Shown here: piece after piece, positions 1 through 11,346 of the stretch | Position numbering within the stretch: the first letter of the stretch is position 1 | Layout of the letters: each line of letters starts with the position of its first letter | NCBI RefSeq assembly: GCF_003711515.1 | Contig: NW_021167079.1 | Span: 5,197,234-5,261,233 of the forward strand | Reading direction: 5' to 3' | From: Sodiomyces alkalinus F11 | Taxonomy: Eukaryota > Ascomycota > Sordariomycetes > Glomerellales > Plectosphaerellaceae | Length of the DNA: 64,000 bases | Position numbers and translations under genes: made by a program | Notes under the pieces: generated by a model | Seen by the model: the letters and a program-made list of their open reading frames with translations, nothing else | The model's database searches: none | What the model was told of the DNA's origin: nothing

Positions 1-575
1 ATTAGTCGGAGGTGTCTTTTGGTGAACACGGGTTTGATTGTACGTGTAGGCACGACCTCGACCTCTTACATCCCTTACTTAGAACATACCTATCATAATA
101 GGTGCTACGCCATGCCAATATTCATCGTGCAGAAACACCAGCCGTCTCAGAAAACAATGGCAGATGACTTGGAAACTGGTAAAGCCGCGTAGGGTTGGTT
201 TCTCATGTTCTTCTCATCTTTGGCTTCGCTATCATTTCTTCGTCAAAGACGAAATGCATCCCCGTACCATGGTCCTAAGAGGAACCCAGTTGAATCCCGT
301 ATTTACAACTGACCCAATGACGAGAATCAAGAGCGCCTCGCACTTATGTCCCCCGCTTCTTTCTTCTGCACGGCGCACGAGGCTCCGGATCCATGTCCCC
401 GTTCCATATGCATCACCACCTCCGAACGCCGGTCCCATGCTGTCATTGTGCCTCCCCGCATCAAACAGAAACCACATCCTTGAGCACCGTCTGAGATTCA
501 AGCAAAGCAAGGGCAAACCAAACCAAAGCAGAGCATTTCTCGTCCTCGTCTCCGGGGTATGAGAAGCCGCCGTAC
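1..575. other. Intergenic / probable 3' flank of the SUMO protease gene
   Basis: No credible gene is seen here. Open frames on both strands lack fungal codon bias and recognisable domains. The right part lies just downstream of the ULP2-type stop codon at 576-578 (minus strand) and probably holds its 3' UTR and poly(A) site. Confidence 0.6.
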
Positions 576-3500
576 CTAATCCTCCAACACAATGGGTTCG
601 ACCCTTACCCCTGCTGGCCGATCCCCAGTTCCTCCGTAGTCGTGACTATTCGCAGTGGCATCGTTTCCCACCTCTATCGCCGGCCGGTCATCGTTCCTCC
701 ACCTTTCCTCGTGGTCATCCCGTGCCTGTGAAGAGCTGCTCACATTCTTTGCAGCAGCTTTGTGCGGGAAATAGGGGCTCCTGATAATAGGATTTCGGAT
801 GGGTTTGGCTGCAGTCGATTCTGGGCTGTCAGCAATAAAAATCGCGTCGATTATGGGTGCTGGTTTTCCGGGCGGCGTACGCTCCACTGGTGTAGACCGT
901 ACGTCTTCTTCACTGGCCCGACCCCCTGGATGCAGAGGAGTAAGCCGACCCTGTGCTTCTCCTTTAGACGCTTCTTGAATGGGCGCGCTCCCTTCTATTG
1001 TTGTTGACGACCCCCTGCTCTTACTACCTTGAGTGTCATCGGTAAGATCGGCGGAAGACTTAGGTTCCTTGTCTTCTTGCCCCTCTGAGCTATCTCTCAT
1101 TGGCGACAGGAAGGGTCGCTCTGTCGAGTTGCGGGGAGAGGCCTTGTTTTCGCCGACAGGAGAGCGAACGGATTCGATAACTTCCGTGGCTGTGTACTCC
1201 CGGGTGTCACCCGCCTGATCCTCGGCAGCGGGAATGCGTGCCGGTGATCTGGAGCCCGGGGGGCTTCCACTAGATAGGCAGTCAGAAGGAGAGTCCTTTC
1301 CACCTTTCGTTCTCGCGCTTGGATCGCTCGTACCGGAAATCTTTGGGGCCGTCGTGGGCGCGTCGCCGACTCTCGTCTTCTGTGATGAAGCATTCTGGGC
1401 TTTGGCCTGCAGCCTCGTTTTCTTTTCTGCTCGGATACGAGCGTTTTGTTCATGACGGAGCTTGATTATGAGTTCCCGGATCTCGCCGCGGAGCTTGGAC
1501 GTGTTAATGTTCCAGCGGAGGTCCACTTTGCCTGTGATGTCTCGCACCACTTGATCTGGATCCTCCAGGAACCTTTCCATGTAGGCAAGGAGGTAGACAC
1601 CGCAGCTGGAGAAGTCGTCTTGTTCTGGGATGCCTTTCGCGGTCATGCCGAAGGGGCTTGGTGGTTCTACGTCGATGTTACGGCGATGCTTGATTTCCTG
1701 AACAAGGTAGTCCCGAAGGTTGGTACAAGTTCGTGAATGCGGACCTCCGAGGGAGTCCAATGTAATGACCCTGGGCTCCGTGGGATCAGCCTGTCGCATG
1801 CCCTTAGCCTTGCGACCTGGTTGAACTTTCGGACTCGTCATTCTGGAGGTGGAGGTATGATTGGACTTGGGTCCAAAGGGAAGATCCGAGACAATCTGGA
1901 CATCGTCCTCGTCAATAGCTTGCGCTTCCTCCCCGGAAGCAGAACCGCCGAGCTGCGCTGGATCGCCTTCCGGTTGCTTCTTGGATTCCTGCATGGCGTC
2001 CTTTGTTGGAGCTTCTTGCGCTTCCTCCGAAGGGACGAGCTTCGAGGGATGACAAATGATGGCGAGATACCAGTGCATGTGCTCGTTTATCGGAACGACG
2101 ATATAGTCATGTGACAAGAGATCTACCTTGGCGGTCCAGGATTTGACAGCGTCGTAGTTGATGTTGCGACCCTTCCCATGGGTCAATTTCTGATAGAACC
2201 AAGGGTTCATGAAGTAGATTCTGTCCGCGAGACCTTTGTTCTCCTTCTCTAGCTTCGTCTGGAGATATCGCAGGTAGAAGACGATGAGATTGTCGTTTAG
2301 AAGCTCTCCTTCCTCGAGTCTCAACATGTCGTCTTTTGCAACCTGGGCCGGATTTCTGCCCTTGGCTGGGTAAATGAGAGGTTGCTTGTCCCATATCTCC
2401 GTCCATTCAGGGTGCTTATCGATCCAGCGTTCCCGAACCGGGGCTACTGGTGGTGTTGGATTCTTCAAAGCTCGTCGGGTCCTCGGTGGCTCAAGAGGTC
2501 GCAGAGCATTCGGGCCACTAGGACTAAGCGTCGACGCACGCGTACTAGAAGATGGCCCTGGAGGCTCGTCCTTCATACCTTCTCGGAGCGACCTCCGAGC
2601 AGTGGGCCTTTCCTCCTCAACTGATTCCGATGGGGGTTTACTCTGCTCCTTCTCGGCACTGCGAGCGAGCATGGCCCGCTCTTGATGCTCTAGATAACGA
2701 ATATCGTCTGCCTCCGATTTGTGGGCTTGATGAACTGCAGTTGCCTTCTGTTCCGAAAGTTTCTTCTGGAAAAGCTTCTCAAACCAGGAGCTAGACAGAG
2801 TCAGCAAGCGAAGCAACGAAGAATCCCATCGGAGAATAATAACATACGTCTCCTCTTCGATCAGCTTTGTCAAGCCTCCCGACCGTGAGCGTTCTCTACA
2901 CCATGACACGAACTTGTTGTGATCATCACTGGTTGCGAACTCTAGAGCCAGCTCGCCTGGTATGGAGTCTCCGGCTGACCTCTTGATCCAGACACCCAGG
3001 CCGCCGTCACTCGAGTACTTTATCGAATGGCAGGTGTTGATCTTGACTTCGAGCCAATGGTACCCTTGTAAGGGACCTCTGGCAGTGACTGGCCGTAACC
3101 TGTTCGGGTTGACCAGCTCTAGGCGGGGTTGATCCCCCGAGTCGAGCTTTGTAGCTGCAAGTGACCATTTCGATGAAACCGCACGAGAGATTGCCAAAGA
3201 CAGTTTGCTGGCCTGCTTCTTGAAGGTAGTCTTCCGGATAACACCTTTCGGTTCGGCGCTCTTTGCAGTGCGAGGACCGTGCCCATTCAGAGAGCTTACC
3301 GAATCATGGGTATGCCTGCCTGCTTTGCTGGATGTGCTTTCGACAAGCTCATCGCCGCTGCTGTTTGACGCACGTCGTTTCTTTGCCGGGCGATCAAGTG
3401 GAGGAGCCTCGGATGGGCGCTGCGGCTCCTGCCTTTCTCTGTGTTGTTGGGGGTTTGCCGGCATCTTTTCGGCCGCTGCCTGCCCTTTCCCACCTTGTTT

Positions 3501-3863
3501 TATTGCTGAATCGACCGCCTTTGGGTTCTCAGAGTCGGAAGAGATTTCGATGCTGGAGTTGCGTCGATGGGGTTTTGTCGGACGTTTGTCTTGCCTGTTA
3601 ACATCCTCGACGTCCCCGGGAAATGGCCGCTTCTTTGATATGAGCCCGGGTCGTCGTGGCCTGGTCGAACCCGAAGAGGAGACATTATTGAAAGTCTCCA
3701 CAATGTCATCGTCGACGTCTTCAATCTCTTCGGCCGGGGGGGCAAATCGTTGGGTCGTGAAGCTTGCTTGTTGTACCCCACTGATAGCAGAACCGCTGAT
3801 GGGCTGGTTGAGGCTATTCTGGGGCCGAAACCCGCCGGATGGTGGTTTGACGGTGCGACTCAT
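576..3863 (-). CDS. ulp2: Ulp2/SENP6-type SUMO-specific cysteine protease
   Basis: Likely removes SUMO, especially poly-SUMO chains, from nuclear proteins (role known for the Ulp2 family). The C48 peptidase core starts near WTEIWDKQPL and runs through LNDNLIVFYLRYL. The catalytic residues are His in HWYLAII (about residue 578), Asp in VITLDSLGG (684), Gln in IPEQDD (729) and Cys in FSSCGVYLL (735). An acidic insert of about 90 residues between His and Asp is typical of Ulp2/SENP6/7 rather than Ulp1. A PH-like segment (SIKYSSDGGLGVWIK to FVSWCRERS) precedes the core, and both ends are disordered and Ser/Pro-rich. The frame stays open upstream to 4061 but the first ATG is at 3863 (MSRTVKPPSGG). 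I predict one intron at 2791-2847 (GTATGT, CTGAC branch, CTAG). It is 57 nt and in frame, giving 1076 aa spliced or 1095 aa unspliced. Divergent from SPC3. Confidence 0.88.
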   Translation of the reverse strand: MSRTVKPPSGGFRPQNSLNQPISGSAISGVQQASFTTQRFAPPAEEIEDVDDDIVETFNNVSSSGSTRPRRPGLISKKRPFPGDVEDVNRQDKRPTKPHRRNSSIEISSDSENPKAVDSAIKQGGKGQAAAEKMPANPQQHRERQEPQRPSEAPPLDRPAKKRRASNSSGDELVESTSSKAGRHTHDSVSSLNGHGPRTAKSAEPKGVIRKTTFKKQASKLSLAISRAVSSKWSLAATKLDSGDQPRLELVNPNRLRPVTARGPLQGYHWLEVKINTCHSIKYSSDGGLGVWIKRSAGDSIPGELALEFATSDDHNKFVSWCRERSRSGGLTKLIEEETYVIILRWDSSLLRLLTLSSSWFEKLFQKKLSEQKATAVHQAHKSEADDIRYLEHQERAMLARSAEKEQSKPPSESVEEERPTARRSLREGMKDEPPGPSSSTRASTLSPSGPNALRPLEPPRTRRALKNPTPPVAPVRERWIDKHPEWTEIWDKQPLIYPAKGRNPAQVAKDDMLRLEEGELLNDNLIVFYLRYLQTKLEKENKGLADRIYFMNPWFYQKLTHGKGRNINYDAVKSWTAKVDLLSHDYIVVPINEHMHWYLAIICHPSKLVPSEEAQEAPTKDAMQESKKQPEGDPAQLGGSASGEEAQAIDEDDVQIVSDLPFGPKSNHTSTSRMTSPKVQPGRKAKGMRQADPTEPRVITLDSLGGPHSRTCTNLRDYLVQEIKHRRNIDVEPPSPFGMTAKGIPEQDDFSSCGVYLLAYMERFLEDPDQVVRDITGKVDLRWNINTSKLRGEIRELIIKLRHEQNARIRAEKKTRLQAKAQNASSQKTRVGDAPTTAPKISGTSDPSARTKGGKDSPSDCLSSGSPPGSRSPARIPAAEDQAGDTREYTATEVIESVRSPVGENKASPRNSTERPFLSPMRDSSEGQEDKEPKSSADLTDDTQGSKSRGSSTTIEGSAPIQEASKGEAQGRLTPLHPGGRASEEDVRSTPVERTPPGKPAPIIDAIFIADSPESTAAKPIRNPIIRSPYFPHKAAAKNVSSSSQARDDHEERWRNDDRPAIEVGNDATANSHDYGGTGDRPAGVRVEPIVLED

Positions 3864-5608
3864 GGCCCTGACGACCAGGCCCAGCTGACGACCAGGGCCA
3901 AGGCCGAACAAGATATTCGTCGAGATACGCGGGTCGTTGCCCGAGGGAAATTCTTTCGAGAAGAGGCTCTGGACAGGAGGACGTCGCGGGGGATAAATGT
4001 GAGTAGATGTCGGTGCAGACGCCAGCCCTATAGTACACCAGGTTTCTCCTCTGTCAGCCAATGACCAATATATGAAAGATAATCATCATCGGTGACTCAA
4101 AGGCAAACCAGCGAAGGGGAGATACGGGATATGCGTAGCCAGCATTGACAGAGCCACAAAGGACAACTCGGCAACCGACTTACCAAAGCCTCAAGCAGCC
4201 GACACCATGACAAAGACACCGGCAGGCTTCACCTCCCCTTCACCAGTGTTTCCCAAGAGAATGACTCCAGGAAAATGTAGGTCCAGGTGTTGCAACGTAG
4301 GACGGGATTCTGAAGTGGAGGTGGCGGTGGAGAGATCGTCGGGAGGGACGATGACCCTGATTCATCGCAAAATAGGGATATAGGGATGGAAAATGCGGGA
4401 ATAAGAAGATGGGTATGTGGAAATCCACAAGGGAAAAGAAGAAGAAGAAAAATTGTATGCCGCTTCAGGTGCAAGTGGTCAAGTCGAGGTAGGTTCGGAA
4501 TACATGTCTCGAGGTTTCTGTTCTGGTTTGCAAAGAAGGCGGGTGGAAGGAAGTCACTGCTTGATGCCGTGCACGTACAACGTTCTGATCTTTTGGGTAT
4601 CTGGTGGGGCACTCAACGTTGACGGGGCCCATAATAAGGTACCTTAGGCTGGCAACGCTGGCTCCAGGACTTCGTGTCTACGTACCTACACTCTTACTAA
4701 ATAAGGTACTTCATAAGTACTCGGTTACCGTAAAAACCCAATAAAGTCGTCTTTGCGCTAACCAGCGCTATACCGCTTTTAATAAAAGCCCCACTTCTAG
4801 AAAGTGTTCTATTAGATGGCAGAGAATTAAAGTACCGATCTCGGATATTATCGCTTCGGTTATCAGATAAGCGCTCCGAATACTATGTTTTGATTGGTTT
4901 ATTTTAGAAAAGCCTGGGGAAAACGGGGCACTAAGAATCTAGCGCAAAGACGAGTTTGTTGGGTTTTTACGGTATCCAAACACTAAAAGTACCTTACTTT
5001 ACTGTACATATACTGGAAGAAAGAGAGACTATTACCGATATAAAGTACGTTATGTAAGGTACCTTACCTTTTACGGATATAAGTTACACAGATACCCAAG
5101 TAATACCCAGAAGACATATTCTTCATGTCCGGTCGGGAAGATGAGACATCGTAATGCAGTACCTTGTTATAGTGTACTTCGTACATGTCTGATGTGCCAG
5201 GATAACGTAGATACCACCTTGATGCACCTTCGAAATGTCGCTTCCCAGCAATATATTATTATGAAATGGACTGTCTCGGGAGTACTTCGTACGGATACCC
5301 AGGTACATTGTCAAGCCCAGTGTCTGTGAAGTGGAGAATCTCGGTAGGACCCGAACTGCCCGCCAATCAACAAGATAATCCACGATAACTGCCATTTGTC
5401 CCCCAATTGACCCAAGACAACCATCAATCTGTCCTCCCAAAGGTTCAGGGCGCAACTTCACGAGCCATTCAACCATCATAAACGGCTCTTCCCCTCAGTC
5501 TTGCACTGCAACCACCCGCCGTGCCGCCGAACAACTACCAACAACTTCCCGGGCTTCCAACCTTCGGCGCGGCGCAACAGCCCCGCGCCGACCCCGACTC
5601 TGAGCACC
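3864..5608. other. Divergent intergenic region between ULP2 and SPC3
   Basis: Shared upstream region of two divergent genes. It holds the inverted-repeat element at 4723-4977 and several short palindromic words: AAGGTACCTT at 4636-4645, TAAGGTACCTTA at 5055-5066, and GTACTTCGTAC at 5174-5184 and 5282-5292. No other gene is supported. Confidence 0.6.
4723..4977. mobile_element. MITE-like element with 38-bp terminal inverted repeats
   Basis: The left end (4723-4760, beginning GGTTACCGTAAAAACCCA) and the right end (4940-4977, ending GGGTTTTTACGGTATCC) are inverted copies that match at 35 of 38 positions. The 255-bp element has no coding capacity, as expected of a miniature inverted-repeat element mobilised in trans by a DNA transposase. 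Its interior is more AT-rich than the flanking genes. I cannot fix a target-site duplication: the flanks (AAGTACTC on the left, AAACACTA on the right) do not repeat clearly, so the superfamily is open. The three mismatches between the ends suggest it is not recent. Confidence 0.75.
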
Positions 5609-6343
5609 ATGTTCAACTCTCTCAACCGCATCCAGAATACCTTCGGCTTCTTCACCACCGTCGCCTTCGTCCTCGCTTCCTTCATCGCCCTCTCCGACTT
5701 CGTCACCCCTCGGGCCCCCTCTGCCGGCACCATCGTTCCCGAATCCGTCCAGGTCGTCAAGGGCCGGCCACACTACTACTCGTCCAAGAAGGAGGAGTAC
5801 GCCATCGTCAAGTTCTCCTTGGACGCCTCCCTCGAGTCCCTCTTTACCTGGAACACGAAGCAGGTCTTTGTCTACGTCACCGTAGAGTGGCCGGAACCTG
5901 GCGCCGACAATGTCACAAACTCCGCCGTCATCTGGGACCAGATCATCACGAGTCCCAGTGCCGACCACCTCTCCAATCTAAGCCCGGTCGCCCTGCGCAA
6001 GCTCAAGCGGAGTGCTGAAGGCAAGAGCATTGACCCGAGTCGGTACGGTTTCCCCCCTCCTGCCTCCTGTGTCTTTAAAGCCAAATAACCATGTTAACCT
6101 GGGAGGAACATTAGGGGAAAGCTGAAAATCAAGAACCAAAAGCCCAAATACCAGATCACCCATCCTACTGGGAAGCTGGCCGAGGCTGAGGATGTCCGGC
6201 TGAGGCTGCATTACAGCGTGCAACCGTGGTTCGGCATCCTCACGTTTGATCAGGAATCCGACATCGGTCTGTGGAAGGCGTTTAAGGGAGGCGTTAGTGA
6301 GCTGTTCAAGTTGCCTGCTCTTAAGAAGAAAACAACAACATGA
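5609..6343 (+). CDS. spc3: Signal peptidase complex subunit 3 (SPC3/SPCS3, SPC22/23 family)
   Basis: ER membrane subunit of the signal peptidase complex, essential for signal-peptide cleavage in yeast. Two exons: 5609-6042 and 6115-6343, with a 72-bp intron (GTACGG...TTAG). The product is 220 aa, close to the usual family length. The N-terminus (MFNSLNRIQNTFGFF) runs into one membrane segment at about residues 11-28. It is followed by the lumenal domain with family motifs such as KEEYAIVKFSLDASLESLF, FVYVTVEW and SAVIWDQII, and in exon 2 the segments NQKPKYQITHPTGKL and LHYSVQPWFGIL. The start is the ATG in CACCATGTTC. The frame is open upstream to 5501, but only through a non-ATG codon. Confidence 0.93.
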
Positions 6344-6806
6344 AGGTCTAGTGACCTTGCCCTCGGTCTCGGCAACGGCCCATTTTCATGCATTAGAGGT
6401 TCCATATAAAGATAGCCTTGCGGGCCCTTGTCTTGCCGTGATCGATAGCCCTCGGACCTATTCCTCGATTGCTGTCTCGCTCTTAAGTGCTCTGAATCGT
6501 TCGTAGTAGTTGGGCTCTAGAATCTCCAAGGTCACCATCACATGCTTGATAGCTGTACCCTTTTGAGGGGCCTCCGCCTGGTTTACAACTGGGAACCAGA
6601 GTAATATGCCACTACTTGGTGTTCATAGAACTATCTACAAGGAATGGAGTTGCCGGGTCTCGCGAGCGACGCACTCTCTCGGAACTACGGGATGGCTGCG
6701 AATCACATCGTTTCACATGAAGACACATCAGGGCCCTCGCGCTCGCAAGTCTGTCACTAGTACGACTCTATATTAATGTGCCTGGATTGTTGTACATTAC
6801 TGTACA
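6344..6806. other. Convergent gap between SPC3 and XRN1
   Basis: The 463-bp gap between two convergent stop codons should contain both 3' UTRs and poly(A) sites. No open frame with coding character is seen. Confidence 0.6.
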
Positions 6807-9800
6807 TTATGCCGCCTGGTTCTGTTCCTGAGCTTGAGGGGGGCGACCGGCCATTCCACCCCGCGGTCCGCTACCTCGACCTCGCCCGCCACGGCCTCGC
6901 CCGCGGCCCCTACCCCGGGCATCCAAATTGGCGGGAGGAGGCACCTGGGAGTATTTGGGTTGCTGCTGTTGCGGAGACGGCTCCGGATGGGCGTGTCCAG
7001 GACCTCCTACGCCATGCTGACCTCTTTGTCCGCGTCCCCTCCCCCTGGGAAAGGGTCCACCTCTGCCATGGGACGACTGGCCCTGGTGACCTTGCCCGGG
7101 CTCGCTGCCGTTGGGCTGTGGGCGGTAGACCAAGCTGCTATGAAGAAGTCTCGGCGCGTTGCCTCCCCGATTTCCATCCACACCACCTCCACGTCCCCGT
7201 CCTCCACGCGAAGGTCCAGGCTGGCCATCGGACCCACCACGCCATGGATTATGCCATGGGGAAGGGGGGGGGGCTGCGTCTCTATATTGCGGCACCCCTG
7301 TAGGGTTGTACGCGTTAGATCGGAGAGGATCAGAGCCGGGGACAGCCCGTCGCTGGCTGGCGGCCTTGGATCCAGAAACGACTTGTCTGTTCGTCATGTT
7401 CAGGACCGAGGAAGAGGCAACAGTCATGCCTCGGAAGGGCGGCGCTCGCTCGCCCAGCGTGTTACCGCTCATGAATGTGATGTCCCATACCACATCAAGC
7501 AGCACCGCAGTGGGGGTTCGGCCGATCCCGACCACGGTTCCCCTGCTAGCGATAGGAACTTTGCCAGAGGCCGCAACGAACGTCACCCGGTCGCCCAAGG
7601 CAAACTTCTGACTACCCATGAGAAGCTCGGCGTCGGTCGGCTTCATGAGGGCGGAGCGGGGTACGTTGTTCAGCTTCTTGGTCACAGTTTCCTGAGCAGC
7701 CTGGAAGACCTGTTCGCCAGCCTTTGCTAGCTCCGCGACGACGATGGAATCAAGCTGCTCGGCATCGAGGGGCACCCGCTCGAATTTGCTGGTCTCCGCC
7801 GCCTTCAGCCATGCGCCGATCTCCTTCACCCTCTTAGAGGCAACGCTCTGGTCGGGCCAAATGTCGGCATCGCTGATATCGCTCGCCTGGGCTTTCGCTT
7901 GGATGGCGGCAAAGAAGTCTGGGAAGGTGGCTACGTATGTGGCGAGCAGCTCGATGGCGGCATTACTGAACTCCCATCCAGACTGAGACTTGCGAGAATA
8001 CCCCAGGACCTTTTGCTTCTTCGCGTCGAATTTCAGGTTGAGGCCGAGGTTGACCCTAAGACCGCCGACTGTATTCACCTGGTATGATGACAGAATCTTG
8101 CTGAGAATCAGGGGATGAAGACCCAGCATCTTGGCCACGGCGTACGAAGGGGTGTAACGGTTCTGGCTGTGGTGATTGTGGATGATGGTCTTGGCAAACT
8201 CCGGCTCCTTGTTCTTAAGCACGGAAACGACAATTTGCGCCTTGTTGTTCGAGTGACCGAGGACTTCCAGAGGCCGACCATAGTGATATTCACCGAGGAA
8301 GAAGGCCCGAGTCCCGACCGGAAATTCTTCCTCGACAGGAACGGCGGCTTTTTCAATAAACCGCTCATCTTCGTTCACCACCTCGTCAACGATAGTTTGT
8401 GAAGCATAGATGCTCCTCATGCTCGGATTCTCGGCGTACTCCTTGATCAGAGCGCCTTCTTCTGTCTTGATCAAACCCTTGAGCATATGGACGTGGACCA
8501 ACGACTCGACCTCTCCTATGGTGATACCGAGTCGCTTTGCGTGCCAATTTTCGATATATGAGGCTTCATTGGAGAAGGAATCAATCTCCCGGCCGCCGTG
8601 ATTATTCTGCATGACGGTTCTGCCGTCGGGGCCAAGCTCGTAGTCGAAGAGCTCGTCCGCCACACGGACGATTTTGGCCTCTTGCAGAAAGGGATACCCG
8701 ACAAAGCAACGTTTCCCTAGCTTTTTCTTGGCCTCTTCGGCCTTGGTCCTCTTCTCGGTATCGCTGAGGGTGACGATCATGCTCGGATTTCGGCTCTCCG
8801 CCTGGAAAACATTCACGCCATAGCCAGTCATCAGAGTGGCGGTGTAAGGGAGCGTGTGGAGTGATGGGAAGCCAGCCAGAGCCTCGATATTGACCTTGGT
8901 GCCTTCCATAAGACCCTGGCGATATTCCAGGCCATCGATGCTGGGCAGCTCGAAAATGTTCTCGACGCAGTGACATTGTGAAATCTCAGGAAACACGCCC
9001 ACCAGCGACGATGGGTACGTGAAGGAGACATCAGGGTCATAAGTGAATTTGAGTGCGACGCCGAACCCGTTCCTGGCCCGTTCGTCTTCGCTGAGAAGTT
9101 CATTCTTCGGGGCCATGGCGTCGAGGAGTCGTTTTTCGTCGATGAACGGGATCTTGACAACGGCTTCCCATTCCATCTTCTTCCCGTTCATGTCGAGTTC
9201 AAAGTCCCTCGGATAGAAGTCAATAATAGGAGATTTGGGGTTTGTCATCAGGTCCCAATAAACAGTGGGCACGATTTTCTTGCTCCGGTCGGGAAGAACG
9301 CCCATGAGCTGCTCGTAAGGATGAAACGGCTGGCCCAGCTTGAAGTTCAAATCGGCCCCGAGGCCCTTGAGGACGTCTAAGCAGAGTGTCAACCGCGTCT
9401 GTCATGTACACGAGAAAGGGGCAGAGGTAAGGAGCAAACAGGACCTACCTGATGTCAAGGGAGAGTAGTGGTAGCCGTAGTACCAAGGCCAGGATGCGAT
9501 CCCGCGATAGTAGTAGTACAAGACCCATTGAAGGCCTTGCACGTAGTTCTCGCAGAGGTTGACGAGCTCAGTTTCATACTTTTCCGGAGCCCATTCTTCA
9601 AACTTTTGCAAGTAGTACTTGGTCTTCCAAGCCTGGTACTTCTGATCGTACAGCTCCTGGTAGTGTTTCTGGGCATCCTCCGCCGTCACGTCGACCACGC
9701 TCGCTGTGTCGTAGGAACGCATCACGCGATAGAGGGCGAGCGTCCCTTCCTCTTCCTCGTCGTTCTCGTCCTCCGGGCGGTACGGCGCAGTCAGAATCAG

Positions 9801-11346
9801 GTGGCGGTGGCCGTCGTCGTCTTCTTTCGTGCTCCAGTCTATGTGCATCGCGTCGGCGAGATCCTGGACGAACTTCCGATCGGCGGCCTTGAGGTCCACA
9901 CCCAAATCAAGGGGTTCCGGTGTGGGCTTGAGCAGGTACGGTTTGATGGAATTCTTCCAGAGAGACTTTTGCGCGGCCGTCATGACTACGACGCCCTTGT
10001 TGTTCTTCTTGGGCTTCGAGTTGGCGACACCGTTCTGCTCCTCGGCCATTTGCTTCGACTGGAACCACTTCTCGTCCGAGACATCCTGTTCGAAGCCGAT
10101 CTTCTCCTCCTTCCCGAGTTCCGTCAAGAGGAGGGAAAGACGATCGAGGTTGATCACACCGCCCTCGTTGATGTAACCATCGCAGCGCGGTAACACGTTC
10201 TTGTAGAGCCTGAACATGAGAGCAAGGGCGCCTTCGTTGATATGGAGACGAGGGAGATTGGGGAGGAAGTCATTTCCGACAAAGAAGCCCATGAGGATGA
10301 AGTCGTCGATGACGCGCTCCAGGTCAAAGGGAAAGCCCAGAACGCCATCCTGCTTCAGCTCTTGAAATTCCAACTCGAGGTATTCCCTCACAATGCAGAG
10401 ATGCAGGAGGTAAAAGTTCTGGTGTTCGAGTTCCTTGGGCTTGCTCTTCGCAGCGCGACCGAAGGTCACCTCCTCGCGAAGAAGGCAAAAGTGAGGGTCG
10501 TGACTGAGGAGACCGAGCATGATGAGATCGGCGTCAAGGCCGTAGAGGCAGTGTCGGACGTTCGAGTCGTAGTCGGGTTGCGCTTTCGCATTGCGAATGT
10601 ACTCCATGATCTTGTGCTCACCCTCTCCTGGGACCTCGTGGCCCGACAGTACGATCTCGCACCCTTGCCAGTCGGCATCCTCAGTCACCTTCTTATTGAC
10701 AAAGTATTTAAGCTGTCGGGAAAGCTTGGCCATGAATTCGGTACCTGTTCTCTGTCAGTATTGGAACATTTGACCAGGCGGGACGCCGGCCGAACTAACC
10801 TGGAGTAATGCAGTTGCTGTCAAAGGGTTCCTCCTTTGGCATTTCGGCGCCAGACTTGATGGCCTCTTCTCTTGCTTTCTCGGCATCTAGCGCTGTCCGG
10901 AATCGACGCGCGCGCTGCTGATTCATCTTAGCGCGAGGGGCAACACCGTCAATGGCCATGTAGAAAAGCTTCTTCGGCTTGATCTTGCTAAAGAGATGCT
11001 CGATATAGTTGAAGATTCTGATGAACATCTCCTCCTCGCTGAGCCGAAATGTCACATCTTCACCCGCATCCTTATGTGTGCAGTTATGAATGATACCATT
11101 CATGTCCAACTACCAGATTCACCATCAGTTCAGCGGACGCGGAGAGGGTCAAGGTTCAAGGGCCGTGGAGAGCTACATATAGACAGTCGAATTCGGGGAT
11201 TCGATTCTCGGCGATGAGCTGAGAGATGGCCGGATAGCGCTCCGAGAGCCACCTGAAGAACTTGGGAACACTAGAAAACGAAGGAGGTCAGCAATCTGGG
11301 TGGGATGCCCGACATGGGAAAGGCAAGATCATGACGCATACCCCAT
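6807..11346 (-). CDS. xrn1: 5'-3' exoribonuclease 1 (XRN1/KEM1)
   Basis: Major cytoplasmic exonuclease that degrades decapped mRNA 5' to 3'. Five coding exons on the minus strand: 11342-11346 (only ATGGG), 11177-11270, 10800-11109, 9449-10744 and 6807-9376. Joined, they give 1424 aa, the usual XRN1 size and much larger than nuclear RAT1/XRN2. The spliced N-terminus [15 protein letters not shown] is the family signature. Acidic active-site motifs are [10 protein letters not shown] (D35), [11 protein letters not shown] (E178, E180), [12 protein letters not shown] (D208, D210) and FFVGNDFLP (D296). [11 protein letters not shown] after FLPNLPRL fits XRN1 rather than RAT1. The C-terminal tail is Gly/Arg-rich ([13 protein letters not shown]) with Gln/Pro stretches, which may bind RNA or decapping factors. 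Introns are 71, 67, 55 and 72 bp. Divergent from HAT2. Confidence 0.95.

Noticed and set aside
3205..3888. 227-codon plus-strand frame
   Set aside because: Antisense shadow of the 5' part of the SUMO protease gene; no recognisable motif.
3864..4061. Extension of the SUMO protease N-terminus to 4061
   Set aside because: The upstream in-frame start is a TTG codon and no ATG exists before 3863. The added residues have no conserved character.
6834..7730. Long open frame (298 codons) on the plus strand
   Set aside because: It lies opposite the Gly/Arg-rich 3' end of XRN1. GC-rich coding sequence often leaves the opposite strand open. No domain, low-complexity Arg/Pro/Ser content.
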